NCBI GenBank assembly: GCA_903863935.1
Contig: CAIPDV010000029.1
Span: forward strand, 1 to 49,038
Origin: an uncultured Bacteroidota bacterium
Lineage (GTDB): Bacteria; Bacteroidota; Bacteroidia; JABEUT01
Length of the DNA: 49,038 bases
Direction of reading: 5' to 3'
Below are positions 25,019 to 33,403 of this stretch, piece by piece (position 1 is the stretch's first letter; each line of letters opens with the position of its first letter). A program made the position numbers and the translations under genes. Below the pieces are notes generated by a model. It did not search any database. It was not told the DNA's origin and was given only the letters and a program-made list of their open reading frames with translations.

Positions 25019-25639
25019 ATGGACGCAATAGCAACATCAAAACCATACCAAAGGAAATCAGTACCAAACGGAGTACTGGCAATGATTCTTCTCCTTGTAA
25101 CAGAAGCAATGCTGTACGGAGGATTGATAAGTGCCTATATTGTCAACAGAGCAGGAGCTACCGTTTGGCCACCGCCAGACCAGCCAAGGCTCCCGGTTGA
25201 AGTTACAGGTGTAAATACCCTGATACTTTTATCAAGTGCTGTGGTGCTGTTTCTTTTCAATAAGAGAATAAATAAGGTAGGTAAGCTTGATGCAAAATCG
25301 ACTAACATATTATTGATTACTATTTTACTCGGTGCAACATTTCTTACTATACAAGGTACAGAATGGGCCAGGCTAATCGGGTACGGACTTACAACACATT
25401 CCAGCATATACGGAGCATTTTTTTACACCCTGATAGGTGCTCATGGTCTTCATGTTTTTGCCGGATTATGCATACTGTTCTACCTGTACTTTTCCATTAG
25501 AAAGGCCCGCCTGAACGGCTCAGTCGGGCAGGCTTCTACCTTTGAAATAGCTAAAAACAAAATCTCTACGTGCATATTGTATTGGTATTTTGTTGTAGCT
25601 ATTTGGCCCATTCTGTATCGCCTTGTATACTTCAATTAA
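25019..25639 (+). CDS. Cytochrome c oxidase subunit III (second copy)
   Basis: A 206-residue, five-helix subunit III homologue. It keeps VTEAMLYGGLISAYIV and GAHGLHVFAG, but the C-terminal block reads YWYFVVAIWPILY, where the first copy has YWHMVDLIW. The loss of the His-x-x-Asp pair suggests divergence or a structural role. Two subunit III genes around subunit IV are common in Bacteroidota oxidase operons. The ctaB start overlaps or abuts its stop. Confidence 0.88.
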   Translation: MDAIATSKPYQRKSVPNGVLAMILLLVTEAMLYGGLISAYIVNRAGATVWPPPDQPRLPVEVTGVNTLILLSSAVVLFLFNKRINKVGKLDAKSTNILLITILLGATFLTIQGTEWARLIGYGLTTHSSIYGAFFYTLIGAHGLHVFAGLCILFYLYFSIRKARLNGSVGQASTFEIAKNKISTCILYWYFVVAIWPILYRLVYFN

Positions 25640-25640
25640 G

Positions 25641-26546
25641 ATGATTTCAGGTATTAGTATATCTTTGCCAACCGTGAAAACAATTCAAGCCCGATTATCT
25701 GACTATGTACAGCTCATTAAAATGAGATTGTCATTCCTTGTGGTATTCTCAGCATCAATGGCTTACCTATGGGCTACCCAACGTCATGTAGATCCTTTCA
25801 CCATCTGGTTTTTATCCATTGGAGGCTTCCTTATTACCGGAGCGGCAAATACCTTTAATCAAATCATAGAACGCCGTTCTGATAAATTAATGAAACGCAC
25901 TTTAACCCGCCCCCTACCCGATGGCCGCATGAGTGTTACTGAAGCTTTAGTTTTTGGAATTACCCTGGGAATAGTTGGAGCATTTTTCCTTTTTAAAATA
26001 AATACGCTCTGCGGTATCTTGGGTGTTTCTGCCATGCTTATTTATGCAGGCATTTATACTCCGCTGAAAAAGATTACTCCGCTTACTATTTTCCCGGGAG
26101 CGGTGGCTGGTTCATTACCTGTTGTAATTGGATGCGTTGCCGCAACGGGCAGCATTACTGTTGGAGCAATTATACTTTTCGCAATTCAGTTTATCTGGCA
26201 GTTCCCGCACACATGGTCTATCGCTTGGTTGCTGGATGAAGAATATAACAAGGCAGGCATTAAAATGCTACCTACTTCCGGAGGACGAAACAAAGCTTCA
26301 GCTATTATCATTTTACTTTCTACTTTCCTTATTATTCCTGCCGGATTACTTTTATACATGTACCAATCGGCAGGTGTGAACGTAACCTGGTTGCTCGTAT
26401 TAGCCGGTGTCGGGTTTTCAGGATTCGCTTATAAATTATACACCGACAGAACTAATAAAAACGCATTGCGATTAATGTTCAGTTCATTTGCTTACTTGCC
26501 TTTTGTATTATTTGTTTTGGTGCTCGCTAAATTTCTTTCAATATGA
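25641..26546 (+). CDS. ctaB: Protoheme IX farnesyltransferase (heme O synthase)
   Basis: A 301-residue UbiA-type membrane prenyltransferase that converts heme B to heme O for the oxidase encoded just upstream. The prenyl-diphosphate motif NTFNQIIERRSDKLMKRT with TRPLPDG is intact, as is the second Asp-rich region (AWLLDEEYNKAGIKMLP). About eight helices are expected. The frame is open from 25623, but the ATG at 25641, directly after the subunit III stop, is preferred. Its end overlaps the next small gene by four bases (ATGA). Confidence 0.93.
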   Translation: MISGISISLPTVKTIQARLSDYVQLIKMRLSFLVVFSASMAYLWATQRHVDPFTIWFLSIGGFLITGAANTFNQIIERRSDKLMKRTLTRPLPDGRMSVTEALVFGITLGIVGAFFLFKINTLCGILGVSAMLIYAGIYTPLKKITPLTIFPGAVAGSLPVVIGCVAATGSITVGAIILFAIQFIWQFPHTWSIAWLLDEEYNKAGIKMLPTSGGRNKASAIIILLSTFLIIPAGLLLYMYQSAGVNVTWLLVLAGVGFSGFAYKLYTDRTNKNALRLMFSSFAYLPFVLFVLVLAKFLSI

Positions 26547-26746
26547 AATTTAAAATCTTTTCTCTCCTGTCTTTTCTCTTGTTTATTGGATATTCTTTAT
26601 CCGCTTGCCCATTATGCCAGGCAGGAGCAACTAAGAAAACTCAATCAGCCTATCTCGACACAACTTTTCTATTAATGTCAATTCCAATTATTAGCGGGGC
26701 CATACTTTTCTTTTGGCTGAAAGGCAAATACGGGAAGGGAGAGTAA
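26543..26746 (+). CDS. Small Cys-containing membrane protein of the oxidase operon
   Basis: A 67-residue protein with a signal or anchor helix ending in SACPLCQAG, then a second helix near residues 43-58. The Cys-Pro-Leu-Cys pair faces the periplasm in the likely topology and could bind copper or act in thiol chemistry. It overlaps ctaB by four bases, so it is translationally coupled and probably serves oxidase assembly. Family not named; role inferred from context. Confidence 0.7.
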   Translation: MKFKIFSLLSFLLFIGYSLSACPLCQAGATKKTQSAYLDTTFLLMSIPIISGAILFFWLKGKYGKGE

Positions 26747-26747
26747 A

Positions 26748-26760
26748 GTCGGAGCCCGAC
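26748..26760 (+). terminator. Possible terminator stem after the oxidase operon
   Basis: Arms GTCGG and CCGAC enclose AGC, two bases after the last stop codon. No clear T tract follows. A similar stem at 27073-27087 suggests it may be a repeat copy instead. Confidence 0.35.
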
Positions 26761-27212
26761 TGGCTCTTAGCAAACTAAATTTTCAGACCTGATTCCATTG
26801 AAATTCAACCGATTTTACTAAAATTTTTTCCAAAATAACAGGAGCAATAACAGATGCTTATCAGGAAAGGTAACAGAAAGGGTCATTTTTTGCCTCTTAA
26901 TTATGAATATGTTACGACAAAATCCCCTGTTAATAACAGGGAATTTAATTTTTAGTTGTACTCCCGAAATTGTTCTTGAAATGTTTATTTTATTTATCAT
27001 TTTATTTATCTTGAAGGGTACTTTGTTCTCCTTCAAGACAAATTTACTTCATGAAATGTAATTTTCAAAAAAGGTTGGTGCCCGACCGGCAATAATTTAT
27101 GAACAGTGGTATAAAAACGATATGCAGTGCGCAGATTCTCATCCTTGGAGGGACAAGGGTGGGTTGCCTTGAAACTGTTTCTTTAAATTAACAGAGAGAA
27201 CAGCCCAAAAAA

Positions 27213-27275
27213 GTCACTGCAAGCAATTGAATCAGTCTACCCCATGATGAGATTGATTCTTTTACTCGCAGTGAC
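27213..27275. repeat. Dispersed palindromic repeat (GTCACTGC...GCAGTGAC hairpin)
   Basis: Outer arms GTCACTGC (27213-27220) and GCAGTGAC (27268-27275) are perfect. Inner arms GAATCAGTCT (27229-27238) and AGATTGATTC (27250-27259) pair with one G-T. On the minus strand it reads GTCACTGCGAG...GAATCAATCTCAT, close to the GTCATTGCGAG...GAAGCAATC palindromes scattered between bacterial genes. Confidence 0.65.
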
Positions 27276-27299
27276 AAAGAACTGCCTATTAAACTAACC

Positions 27300-27428
27300 T
27301 TAATGTATAAAGGTCTTCTCGCAAATAACTACTATTAAACCAAGAATGGTAAATAGTACAACATACATTTCGCAGTAATAAGAAAGAGTGTTACTTCCTT
27401 TGTGTTTTGAATGACTTAATGTTTCCAT
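27300..27428 (-). CDS. Candidate 42-residue single-helix membrane protein
   Basis: The minus-strand frame from the ATG at 27428 encodes a polar head (METLSHSKHKGSNTLSYY), one hydrophobic helix (about 22-36, VVLFTILGLIVVI) and a short charged tail. It is divergent from crp. The perfect Crp-like dyad at 27480-27495 lies 52 bases upstream, and its centre is exactly 33 bp from a CTTCTTTG box (27451-27458, minus strand). Small size and lack of homology evidence keep confidence modest. Confidence 0.4.
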   Translation of the reverse strand: METLSHSKHKGSNTLSYYCEMYVVLFTILGLIVVICEKTFIH

Positions 27429-27479
27429 TTTGAGTTGAGTTTTATGAATGCAAAGAAGCATCAAAGCAGCCCGAATAAC

Positions 27480-27495
27480 TGTGACTGTAGTCACA
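27480..27495. promoter_or_regulatory. Perfect Crp-like dyad between crp and a divergent small ORF
   Basis: TGTGACTGTAGTCACA has 7-base perfect arms and is the most symmetric site in the window. Its centre is 33 bp from the centres of -7-like boxes on both sides (27451-27458 minus, 27517-27524 plus), so it could serve both divergent promoters. Confidence 0.7.
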
Positions 27496-27513
27496 TTTGC
27501 ATTAATTTACATA

Positions 27514-27529
27514 TATGATTTTTATCACA
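27514..27529 (-). promoter_or_regulatory. Second Crp-like site overlapping the crp -7 region
   Basis: Read on the minus strand it is TGTGATAAAAATCATA, one base from the common motif. It covers the proposed crp -7 box (27517-27524), the position expected for negative autoregulation. Confidence 0.5.
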
Positions 27530-27600
27530 ATTTACTGCTGACAACCCTCATACTCAACACCCTCTTATCTGCACAAATTTGCAGTTGTAAAATTTACCCC

Positions 27601-28308
27601 ATGAACTCAACAGAACATCATTCCTGCCTTGTCTGTAATTCCAGATTCAAATCGATTTTCAGCGATGTAGGCTCCATTGATCTTCAGGATCTGGACACCG
27701 CCAAAATTTGCCAAACCTTTAAGAAAGGACAAACCATATTTGAAGAAGGTACATATCCGCATGGTCTTTACTGCATAAACAGCGGAAAGATAAAAGTAAC
27801 ACAAACAGGTGTTGACGGGAAAGAACACATTGTACATCTCAGTAAAGATGGGGATGTAATGGGCTACCGTGCTGTGCTTAGCGGAGACAAATATTCCTGT
27901 TCGGCAATAGCATTGGAAACTTCATCCATCTGTTTTATTCCAACCAAAGTATTTATTTCCATGGTGGAAAAAGATCCAAAACTGGCTTTCAAGATCATTA
28001 ATTTATTTTCAAATGAACTGAAAACAGCCGAGCGGAATATTACCAATATTGCACAAAAAACTGTAAAGGAAAGATTGGCACAAGGTATACTCCTTTTAAA
28101 GGAAAGTTACGGTCTGGAAGCAGACAATCTTACACTGAATATTGTTATGACACGCGAAGATATTGCTAATATAGTAGGTACCGCCCGCGAAACTGTTATT
28201 CGGCTGCTTTTTGAAATGGACCGGGAAGGAACTATTGGCCTTGAAGGCAAAAAAATAAAAATTCTTGACCAAAATAAACTCTTAAGACTTGCTAACATTT
28301 TTGATTGA
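27601..28308 (+). CDS. Crp/Fnr family transcriptional regulator
   Basis: A 235-residue regulator with an N-terminal cyclic-nucleotide-binding-like beta barrel (about 25-140), a dimer helix and a C-terminal HTH_Crp domain. The recognition helix reads TARETVIRLL with Arg196, Glu197 and Arg201. This is the same R-E-T-V-x-R pattern with which E. coli CRP reads TGTGA, and unlike FNR (TTGAT). Cys9 and Cys12 form a CxxC near the start; Cys37, 58, 100 and 111 are scattered and do not form a clear FNR cluster. The frame is open from 27448, but that part is covered by two Crp-like sites and has no domain, so the ATG at 27601 is chosen. Effector unknown. Confidence 0.9.
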   Translation: MNSTEHHSCLVCNSRFKSIFSDVGSIDLQDLDTAKICQTFKKGQTIFEEGTYPHGLYCINSGKIKVTQTGVDGKEHIVHLSKDGDVMGYRAVLSGDKYSCSAIALETSSICFIPTKVFISMVEKDPKLAFKIINLFSNELKTAERNITNIAQKTVKERLAQGILLLKESYGLEADNLTLNIVMTREDIANIVGTARETVIRLLFEMDREGTIGLEGKKIKILDQNKLLRLANIFD

Positions 28309-28325
28309 GTACAACCGAATCAAAC

Positions 28326-28341
28326 TGTGATGAAAGTCATA
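28326..28341 (+). promoter_or_regulatory. Crp-like site upstream of hmgA
   Basis: TGTGATGAAAGTCATA; its centre is 33 bp before the centre of a -7-like TAGTATTG (28363-28370). Confidence 0.7.
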
Positions 28342-28412
28342 CTTAAAGCCTGAAACTGTGTATAGTATTGTAAAGTTAAAACTCAACTAAAACAAACAAA
28401 CACCAACCATTC

Positions 28413-29600
28413 ATGCCACACTATAGTAAAGCGGGCATCATCCCCAATAAACGGCATACTGTATTTCGCAAAAAAGACGGTTCACTATTTCAGGAAGAAT
28501 TAGTCGGCACGCAAGGTTTTTCAGGCAATTCATCTTTGGTTTATCATTTATACCCTCCAACACTAGTTACACGAATTGAAAGTTCGGTTTCACTGGAACC
28601 TAAAATTGCAGTTAAGAAAGGGATGAAAGCGCGCAGCTTCAAAACCTTTAATATAGAAGGACACAGCGATTATATCAAAAGCAGAAAAACACTTTTAGTT
28701 AATACTGATCTGCACATTGGCATTGCTGCTCCACAAAAATCAACACCCTATTTTTACAAGAATGCTGATGCCGATGAACTGATATTTATTCATAAAGGTT
28801 CTGGGTTGTTAAAAACCCTTTATGGCAGTATCCCTTTTGAATATGGCGATTATCTTACCATTCCGCGCGGTACAATTTACCAGATGGAATTTGAAAGTGA
28901 AGATAATAAACACCTGGTGGTAGAATCATTCAGCCCAATATCCCTGCCACGCCGCTACCGCAATGATTACGGGCAATTGTTGGAACACTCACCGTTTTGC
29001 GAGCGCGATTTTAAAATCCCTTCCAACCTTGAAACTCATGATGAGCATGGTGAATTTGATGTGATGATTAAAAAACAAGGAATCCTATATCATTATGTTT
29101 ATGGAACCCACCCTTTTGATGCTGTTGGTTGGGATGGTTATCACTATCCGTACGCTTTTTCAATTCATAACTTTGAACCTATCACCGGAAGGTTGCACAT
29201 GCCCCCTCCTATTCATCAAACATTCGAAGGCAACAACTTCGTAATATGCTCTTTTGTGCCACGTATGTATGATTATCATCCGCAAGCCATTCCAGCCCCT
29301 TATCATCATAATAATATTGATTCAGATGAACTCCTTTATTATGTAGATGGAGATTTTATGAGCCGCAACAATATTGAAAAAGGTCAAATCACACTTCACC
29401 CGGGTGGAATACCTCATGGGCCGCATCCCGGTGCAATTGAACGCAGCATTGGTAAAAAAGAAACCAATGAACTAGCTGTTATGATTGATCCTTTCAGGCC
29501 AATGATGATTACTGAAGAAGCACTTCAACTTGAAGTTAAAGACTATTATAAATCATGGATTACTCAACCCGATAAAATTCTTGAAAATGGCACGCGATAA
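28413..29600 (+). CDS. hmgA: Homogentisate 1,2-dioxygenase
   Basis: A 395-residue cupin-fold iron dioxygenase that opens the ring of homogentisate in tyrosine and phenylalanine breakdown. The C-terminal half carries the metal-site region TLHPGGIPHGPHPGAIE, and the family segments IHKGSGLL, YGTHPFDAVGWDGYHYPYAF and HQTFEGNNFVICSFVPR are present. It is somewhat shorter than eukaryotic forms, as usual for this bacterial branch. A Crp-like site lies upstream. A 36-codon ORF overlaps its last codons and fills the gap to hppD, which makes the substrate for this enzyme. Confidence 0.93.
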   Translation: MPHYSKAGIIPNKRHTVFRKKDGSLFQEELVGTQGFSGNSSLVYHLYPPTLVTRIESSVSLEPKIAVKKGMKARSFKTFNIEGHSDYIKSRKTLLVNTDLHIGIAAPQKSTPYFYKNADADELIFIHKGSGLLKTLYGSIPFEYGDYLTIPRGTIYQMEFESEDNKHLVVESFSPISLPRRYRNDYGQLLEHSPFCERDFKIPSNLETHDEHGEFDVMIKKQGILYHYVYGTHPFDAVGWDGYHYPYAFSIHNFEPITGRLHMPPPIHQTFEGNNFVICSFVPRMYDYHPQAIPAPYHHNNIDSDELLYYVDGDFMSRNNIEKGQITLHPGGIPHGPHPGAIERSIGKKETNELAVMIDPFRPMMITEEALQLEVKDYYKSWITQPDKILENGTR

Positions 29601-29697
29601 AAAACCACTACCGCTTTTGTTTCTTGAGAACCTCTTATGGATCGCCTCAGGAGCATGTTTACTACTTGTAATATTCGAACAATTCACTAAAAAATAA
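29587..29697 (+). CDS. 36-residue single-helix membrane protein between hmgA and hppD
   Basis: An ATG at 29587 overlaps the last codons of hmgA in another frame. The ORF ends with TAA at 29695-29697, three bases before the hppD ATG, so it fills the gap precisely. The product has a basic head (MARDKKPLPLLF), one hydrophobic helix (about 15-31, LLWIASGACLLLVIF) and a basic end (EQFTKK). The positive-hydrophobic-positive layout fits a small membrane protein. No family recognised. Confidence 0.55.
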   Translation: MARDKKPLPLLFLENLLWIASGACLLLVIFEQFTKK

Positions 29698-29699
29698 CA

Positions 29700-30833
29700 A
29701 TGGAAAATACCCTGGCAATAATGGATCATGAAAAAGTATCGGACACCGATATTTTCACGATCAACGGAACAGACTTTATTGAACTTTACGTAGGCAATGC
29801 CAAGCAGGCAGCCCACTACTATAAAACCGCATTTGGGTTCCAATCGCTTGCTTATGCGGGACTTGAGACTGGGCTGAAAGACCGGACCTCATACGTATTA
29901 AGACAAGGGAAAATAACACTTGTTCTAACTACTCCACTTATACCCGATTCTGACATTGCCGAACATATAAAAAAACACGGGGATGGTGTTAAGGTAATTG
30001 CCTTTTGGGTAGATGACGCCGAGGAATCCTATAACGAAACAATTAAAAGAGGTGCACGTTCATACCTAAAACCAATCAGTGAAACAAACTCAGAAGGTTC
30101 AGTAAAACTTTCAGGGATTTATACGTATGGTGAAACAGTTCACCTTTTTGTAGAACGCAAAAACTTCGAAGGAGTTTTTCTCCCTGGATATGTTAAATGG
30201 GAATCACATTACAATCCAACTTCAACAGGTTTGGAATATGTAGATCATTGTGTGGGCAATGTGAACGTTGGCGAAATGAATAAATACGCCAAATTCTATG
30301 AAGATGTGTTAGGTTTTAAAAACCTCATCACCTTTGATGACAAAGACATTTCAACAGAGTATACAGCACTTATGAGCAAAGTAATGGCTAATGGAAACGG
30401 GAGAATTAAATTCCCTATAAATGAACCTGCCAAAGGAAAGAAGAAATCTCAAATTGAAGAGTACCTCGATTTTTACCAGGGACCAGGTTGCCAGCACATA
30501 GCAGTGCACACGCCTGATATTATTTTTACGGTTACCGAATTATATAATAGAGGTGTGGAATTTCTTTATGTTCCGGGTGCTTATTATGACACTGTGTCTG
30601 ACAGAGTCGGAAAAATTAAAGAGGATCTAAACGTATTGAAAAAACTTGGAATTATGGTTGACAGGGATGAAGAAGGATACCTTCTTCAAATTTTCACCAA
30701 GCCGGTGGAAGACAGACCAACTCTATTTTTTGAAATTATTGAACGGGTGGGAGCCAAATCTTTCGGCAAAGGAAATTTTCAGGCTTTGTTTGAATCTATA
30801 GAAGCCGAGCAGGCAAAGAGGGGTACTTTATGA
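29700..30833 (+). CDS. hppD: 4-hydroxyphenylpyruvate dioxygenase
   Basis: A 377-residue two-barrel vicinal-oxygen-chelate enzyme that turns 4-hydroxyphenylpyruvate into homogentisate. The iron triad is visible: His in EYVDHCVGNV, His in CQHIAVHTPDI, and Glu in TLFFEIIERVG. The QGPGCQHIA block is the family signature. It sits between the small ORF after hmgA and the tryptophan dioxygenase gene, with which it overlaps by four bases (ATGA). Confidence 0.96.
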   Translation: MENTLAIMDHEKVSDTDIFTINGTDFIELYVGNAKQAAHYYKTAFGFQSLAYAGLETGLKDRTSYVLRQGKITLVLTTPLIPDSDIAEHIKKHGDGVKVIAFWVDDAEESYNETIKRGARSYLKPISETNSEGSVKLSGIYTYGETVHLFVERKNFEGVFLPGYVKWESHYNPTSTGLEYVDHCVGNVNVGEMNKYAKFYEDVLGFKNLITFDDKDISTEYTALMSKVMANGNGRIKFPINEPAKGKKKSQIEEYLDFYQGPGCQHIAVHTPDIIFTVTELYNRGVEFLYVPGAYYDTVSDRVGKIKEDLNVLKKLGIMVDRDEEGYLLQIFTKPVEDRPTLFFEIIERVGAKSFGKGNFQALFESIEAEQAKRGTL

Positions 30834-31747
30834 CCAACGATGAAGCCACTGAAGCAGTAATCAGAAAGTTTAAATCGGTAAAACAAAATCCTGATGTGTA
30901 TTTGGAGGGATTAATGTATAGTAAACCAATAACGTATTGGGACTATATACAAGTTGATACCTTATTGAGTCTTCAAAAAACACGCACTGAACTTCCCGAT
31001 GAGGAAATCTTCATTATGTATCATCAGGTTACGGAACTTTATTTTAAAATGATTTTATCGGAGTTGAAGCAAATTTCAAACCATTCTTATCTCCGGAAAA
31101 GTTTTCTTATCCCGAGAATACAAAGAATTAACCGTTATGTAGGTGCTTTAACCATGACCTTCGATATCATGTCTGATGGCATGGAGGTGGAACAATATTT
31201 GAAATTCCGCAATGCGCTTACGCCTGCAAGCGGTTTCCAGAGTGCCCAATACCGGATGATAGAACTATGCTGTACAGATCTTGACCAGCTGATAGATGCA
31301 AGAGACCGCAAAATAGTATCGAAAACTGACACACTCGAAAAAAAATTCGCACATATATATTGGCTGGCAGGTGGCAAACATCCTAAAACGGGAGACAAAA
31401 CCGTTACGTTGTCGTTGTTTGAAGAAAAATACAATAAACTACTATTGGATCATGCAAACCAATATGCAGAAACAAATTTGAGAAAAAAATATACTTCCCT
31501 CCCTAAATCTGAAAGGCTTGATGAGGAATTGATAGATGCACTGCGGGAATTGGATAGAAAAATAAATATTGAATGGCCTCTGGTACATTACAATACTGCT
31601 AAAAAATATTTGGTTGCCAAAGGCGAAACCCAGAAGGCCACAGGTGGCAGTGATTGGGAAAGATATTTGCACCCCATGTACCAAAAGCGCATTTTTTTTC
31701 CTGAGTTATGGAGTAAAGAGGAAATCGAAAACTGGGCGAAAAAATAA
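30830..31747 (+). CDS. kynA: Tryptophan 2,3-dioxygenase family protein
   Basis: A 305-residue all-helical heme dioxygenase. The substrate-pocket block FIMYHQVTELYFKMILSELKQI is intact, the likely heme-ligand His253 lies in WPLVHYNTA, and the ATGGS loop (270-274) that closes over the amino-acid substrate is present. It would open the indole ring of tryptophan to N-formylkynurenine. No other kynurenine-pathway gene is in the window. It overlaps hppD by four bases. Confidence 0.9.
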   Translation: MTNDEATEAVIRKFKSVKQNPDVYLEGLMYSKPITYWDYIQVDTLLSLQKTRTELPDEEIFIMYHQVTELYFKMILSELKQISNHSYLRKSFLIPRIQRINRYVGALTMTFDIMSDGMEVEQYLKFRNALTPASGFQSAQYRMIELCCTDLDQLIDARDRKIVSKTDTLEKKFAHIYWLAGGKHPKTGDKTVTLSLFEEKYNKLLLDHANQYAETNLRKKYTSLPKSERLDEELIDALRELDRKINIEWPLVHYNTAKKYLVAKGETQKATGGSDWERYLHPMYQKRIFFPELWSKEEIENWAKK

Positions 31748-31822
31748 ATTATTCCTATTTATTCATAAAAAAACAACACTGATGGAAGCTTACCCGGCGG
31801 CATGATAATAATCAAAAATGAA

Positions 31823-31838
31823 TGTGATAAAAGTCATA
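31823..31838 (+). promoter_or_regulatory. Crp-like site upstream of the cytochrome c gene
   Basis: TGTGATAAAAGTCATA; its centre is 33 bp before the centre of a -7-like TACTTTTA (31860-31867). Confidence 0.7.
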
Positions 31839-31901
31839 ACCAACACCTGAATTTCAAAATACTTTTACAAAAAATATATAACATTATACTTTTTCAAAAC
31901 C

Positions 31902-32486
31902 ATGAAAACAAAACTTATAGTTACAGCTATTGCACTTATTGCAATTCCATTCACAAAAACATATTCACAGGACGGAGGTACTCTCTTCAGAACTAATTGC
32001 GGAGCTTGCCATTCAGTAGGTAAAGGAAAACTTGTAGGACCTGATCTTAAAAATGTACAGGACCGCCATTCTGAAGAATGGATCCTTAAATGGGTTAAAG
32101 GTTCTCAGGCTATGGTAAAAGCAGGTGACAAAGATGCTGTAAAGCTTTTCGCTGATAATAATTCAATTCCAATGCCAGATCAGGCTCTTGCCGATAATGA
32201 TATTAAATCCATTCTGGCATTTATTAAAACAGAAGGTGCTCCTGTAACAGCGGCTGCTCCTGCAACAACAAACGGATCAGCAGTTCAATCATCGGGTACC
32301 GATAATATTACAACAGCTACACAAAAAGTAGCCGATGATGAGAAAGCAGGGCCATCACTTATTGCAACATTTGGATTCACCAATTATTTAGTGATGTTCC
32401 TCATCGGAATTCTGTTGATCGTGATTTGGGTTTTGGCTTTATCAATAAAAACGCTTACACAGGAACTTAAAGCAAGAAAACAATAA
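31902..32486 (+). CDS. Membrane-anchored cytochrome c
   Basis: A 194-residue protein with a signal peptide (cleaved near YSQ, residue 23), one class I cytochrome c domain and a C-terminal helix. The heme site is Cys33-Gly-Ala-Cys36-His37, with Met91 in IPMPDQ the likely sixth ligand. An Ala/Thr/Ser-rich linker (about 112-145) joins it to a membrane helix (about 159-180) and a basic cytoplasmic tail. It could carry electrons to the CuA oxidase encoded 10 kb upstream. A Crp-like site precedes it. Confidence 0.9.
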   Translation: MKTKLIVTAIALIAIPFTKTYSQDGGTLFRTNCGACHSVGKGKLVGPDLKNVQDRHSEEWILKWVKGSQAMVKAGDKDAVKLFADNNSIPMPDQALADNDIKSILAFIKTEGAPVTAAAPATTNGSAVQSSGTDNITTATQKVADDEKAGPSLIATFGFTNYLVMFLIGILLIVIWVLALSIKTLTQELKARKQ

Positions 32487-32533
32487 TAATTAAAAAAAGT
32501 CACCTGCAATTCTAACTATTTTATCACTTTTTC

Positions 32534-33364
32534 ATGGGGTATAATGTAAATTTTCAATATCGGAAATTTCATTTGGGTGATAAGTTGACGGAGGACCAGG
32601 TGGCTTTTTTTAACAAGTACGGGTTCCTCCATTTTCAGGAGGTTCTATCGAAAGCAGAAGTTAACGCAATCATAGATTCTTACTACGAAGCCCAAAATAA
32701 ACTTATTGCAGAAAACGCAAAAGATATTAACGGTGTCCCACTATTTATGGGTGGTGATATTGATGGAAGTAAGATAATTCATCGTTTCCCGTTCTTTTCG
32801 CAGCATAGTAAGCCTATGCATGAGTTTATCATCAGCGGTAAGTTGAAACCTTTACTGGGTTTGCTGAAAGGCTTTAAAGCAAGAATTGCAGAGAACGAAA
32901 AAGACGGTGTAGTATTCAATCATTACGTAAACACACCATACAGCAAATTCAAACAGATGGGCTGGCATACCGACAGCATCCGTGATCTGTTTTATGACGG
33001 TAAAGTACTCCCCATGTTAAACATCGGGGTTTATCTGGATGATTCATCTGAAACAAACGGAGGATTAAGGGTTTTGCCAGGAACACATAAACAGAAACTG
33101 TTTCAGCTTCTATTCAAAAAAGCCTACTTTTTAAATGGTAAAGCAGATAAAAAAGAAGCGTTAGTAACCGCGCATGCGGGAGATGTAGTTGTGCATCATG
33201 GTCACCTTTGGCACAGGGTTGGACAATCTCCGTTTACTGGAGAAAAAAGCAGAAGGCGTGTTATGTATATTCCTGCTATTTGCGGCAAATTCATACCAAA
33301 GAACAAAGAAAGTAAAACAAAGCTTTATCACAAGCTACGACCAGTAACCAAGGATTGGTTTTAA
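32534..33364 (+). CDS. Phytanoyl-CoA dioxygenase family (Fe/2-oxoglutarate) protein
   Basis: A 276-residue cupin-type oxygenase. The facial triad is visible: His145 and Asp147 in GWHTD, and the distal His227 in HLWHRVG. An Arg-rich stretch (KSRRRVMY) could hold 2-oxoglutarate. N-terminal FFNKYGFLHFQEVLS is the usual PhyH start. The substrate is unknown. It follows the cytochrome c gene after 47 bases and may be co-transcribed. Confidence 0.85.
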   Translation: MGYNVNFQYRKFHLGDKLTEDQVAFFNKYGFLHFQEVLSKAEVNAIIDSYYEAQNKLIAENAKDINGVPLFMGGDIDGSKIIHRFPFFSQHSKPMHEFIISGKLKPLLGLLKGFKARIAENEKDGVVFNHYVNTPYSKFKQMGWHTDSIRDLFYDGKVLPMLNIGVYLDDSSETNGGLRVLPGTHKQKLFQLLFKKAYFLNGKADKKEALVTAHAGDVVVHHGHLWHRVGQSPFTGEKSRRRVMYIPAICGKFIPKNKESKTKLYHKLRPVTKDWF

Positions 33365-33403
33365 TTTGTCTTCTCAACAACGGCACTCAAGCATATATGG
33401 CTT

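Larger units (their letters stand above)
26747..27299. other. Long intergenic region with several palindromic elements
   Basis: No convincing gene. In order: a GTCGG-AGC-CCGAC stem (26748-26760) just after the oxidase operon; two AATAACAG repeats 12 bases apart (about 26834-26853); a perfect CCCTGTTA/TAACAGGG palindrome (26925-26941); a second GGTTGG-TGC-CCGACC stem (27073-27087) resembling the first; a CTTGGAGGGACAAGGG tract (about 27150); and a large hairpin at 27213-27275. Confidence 0.55.

Noticed and set aside
26818-27036. 72-codon minus-strand ORF in the gap after the oxidase operon
   Set aside because: It runs through the AATAACAG and CCCTGTTA repeats, and has a low-complexity Lys/Ile/Leu composition and no promoter.
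27448-27600. N-terminal extension of the Crp protein
   Set aside because: The extra 51 codons have no domain and cover two Crp-like sites and the likely promoter. The Crp fold starts after the ATG at 27601.
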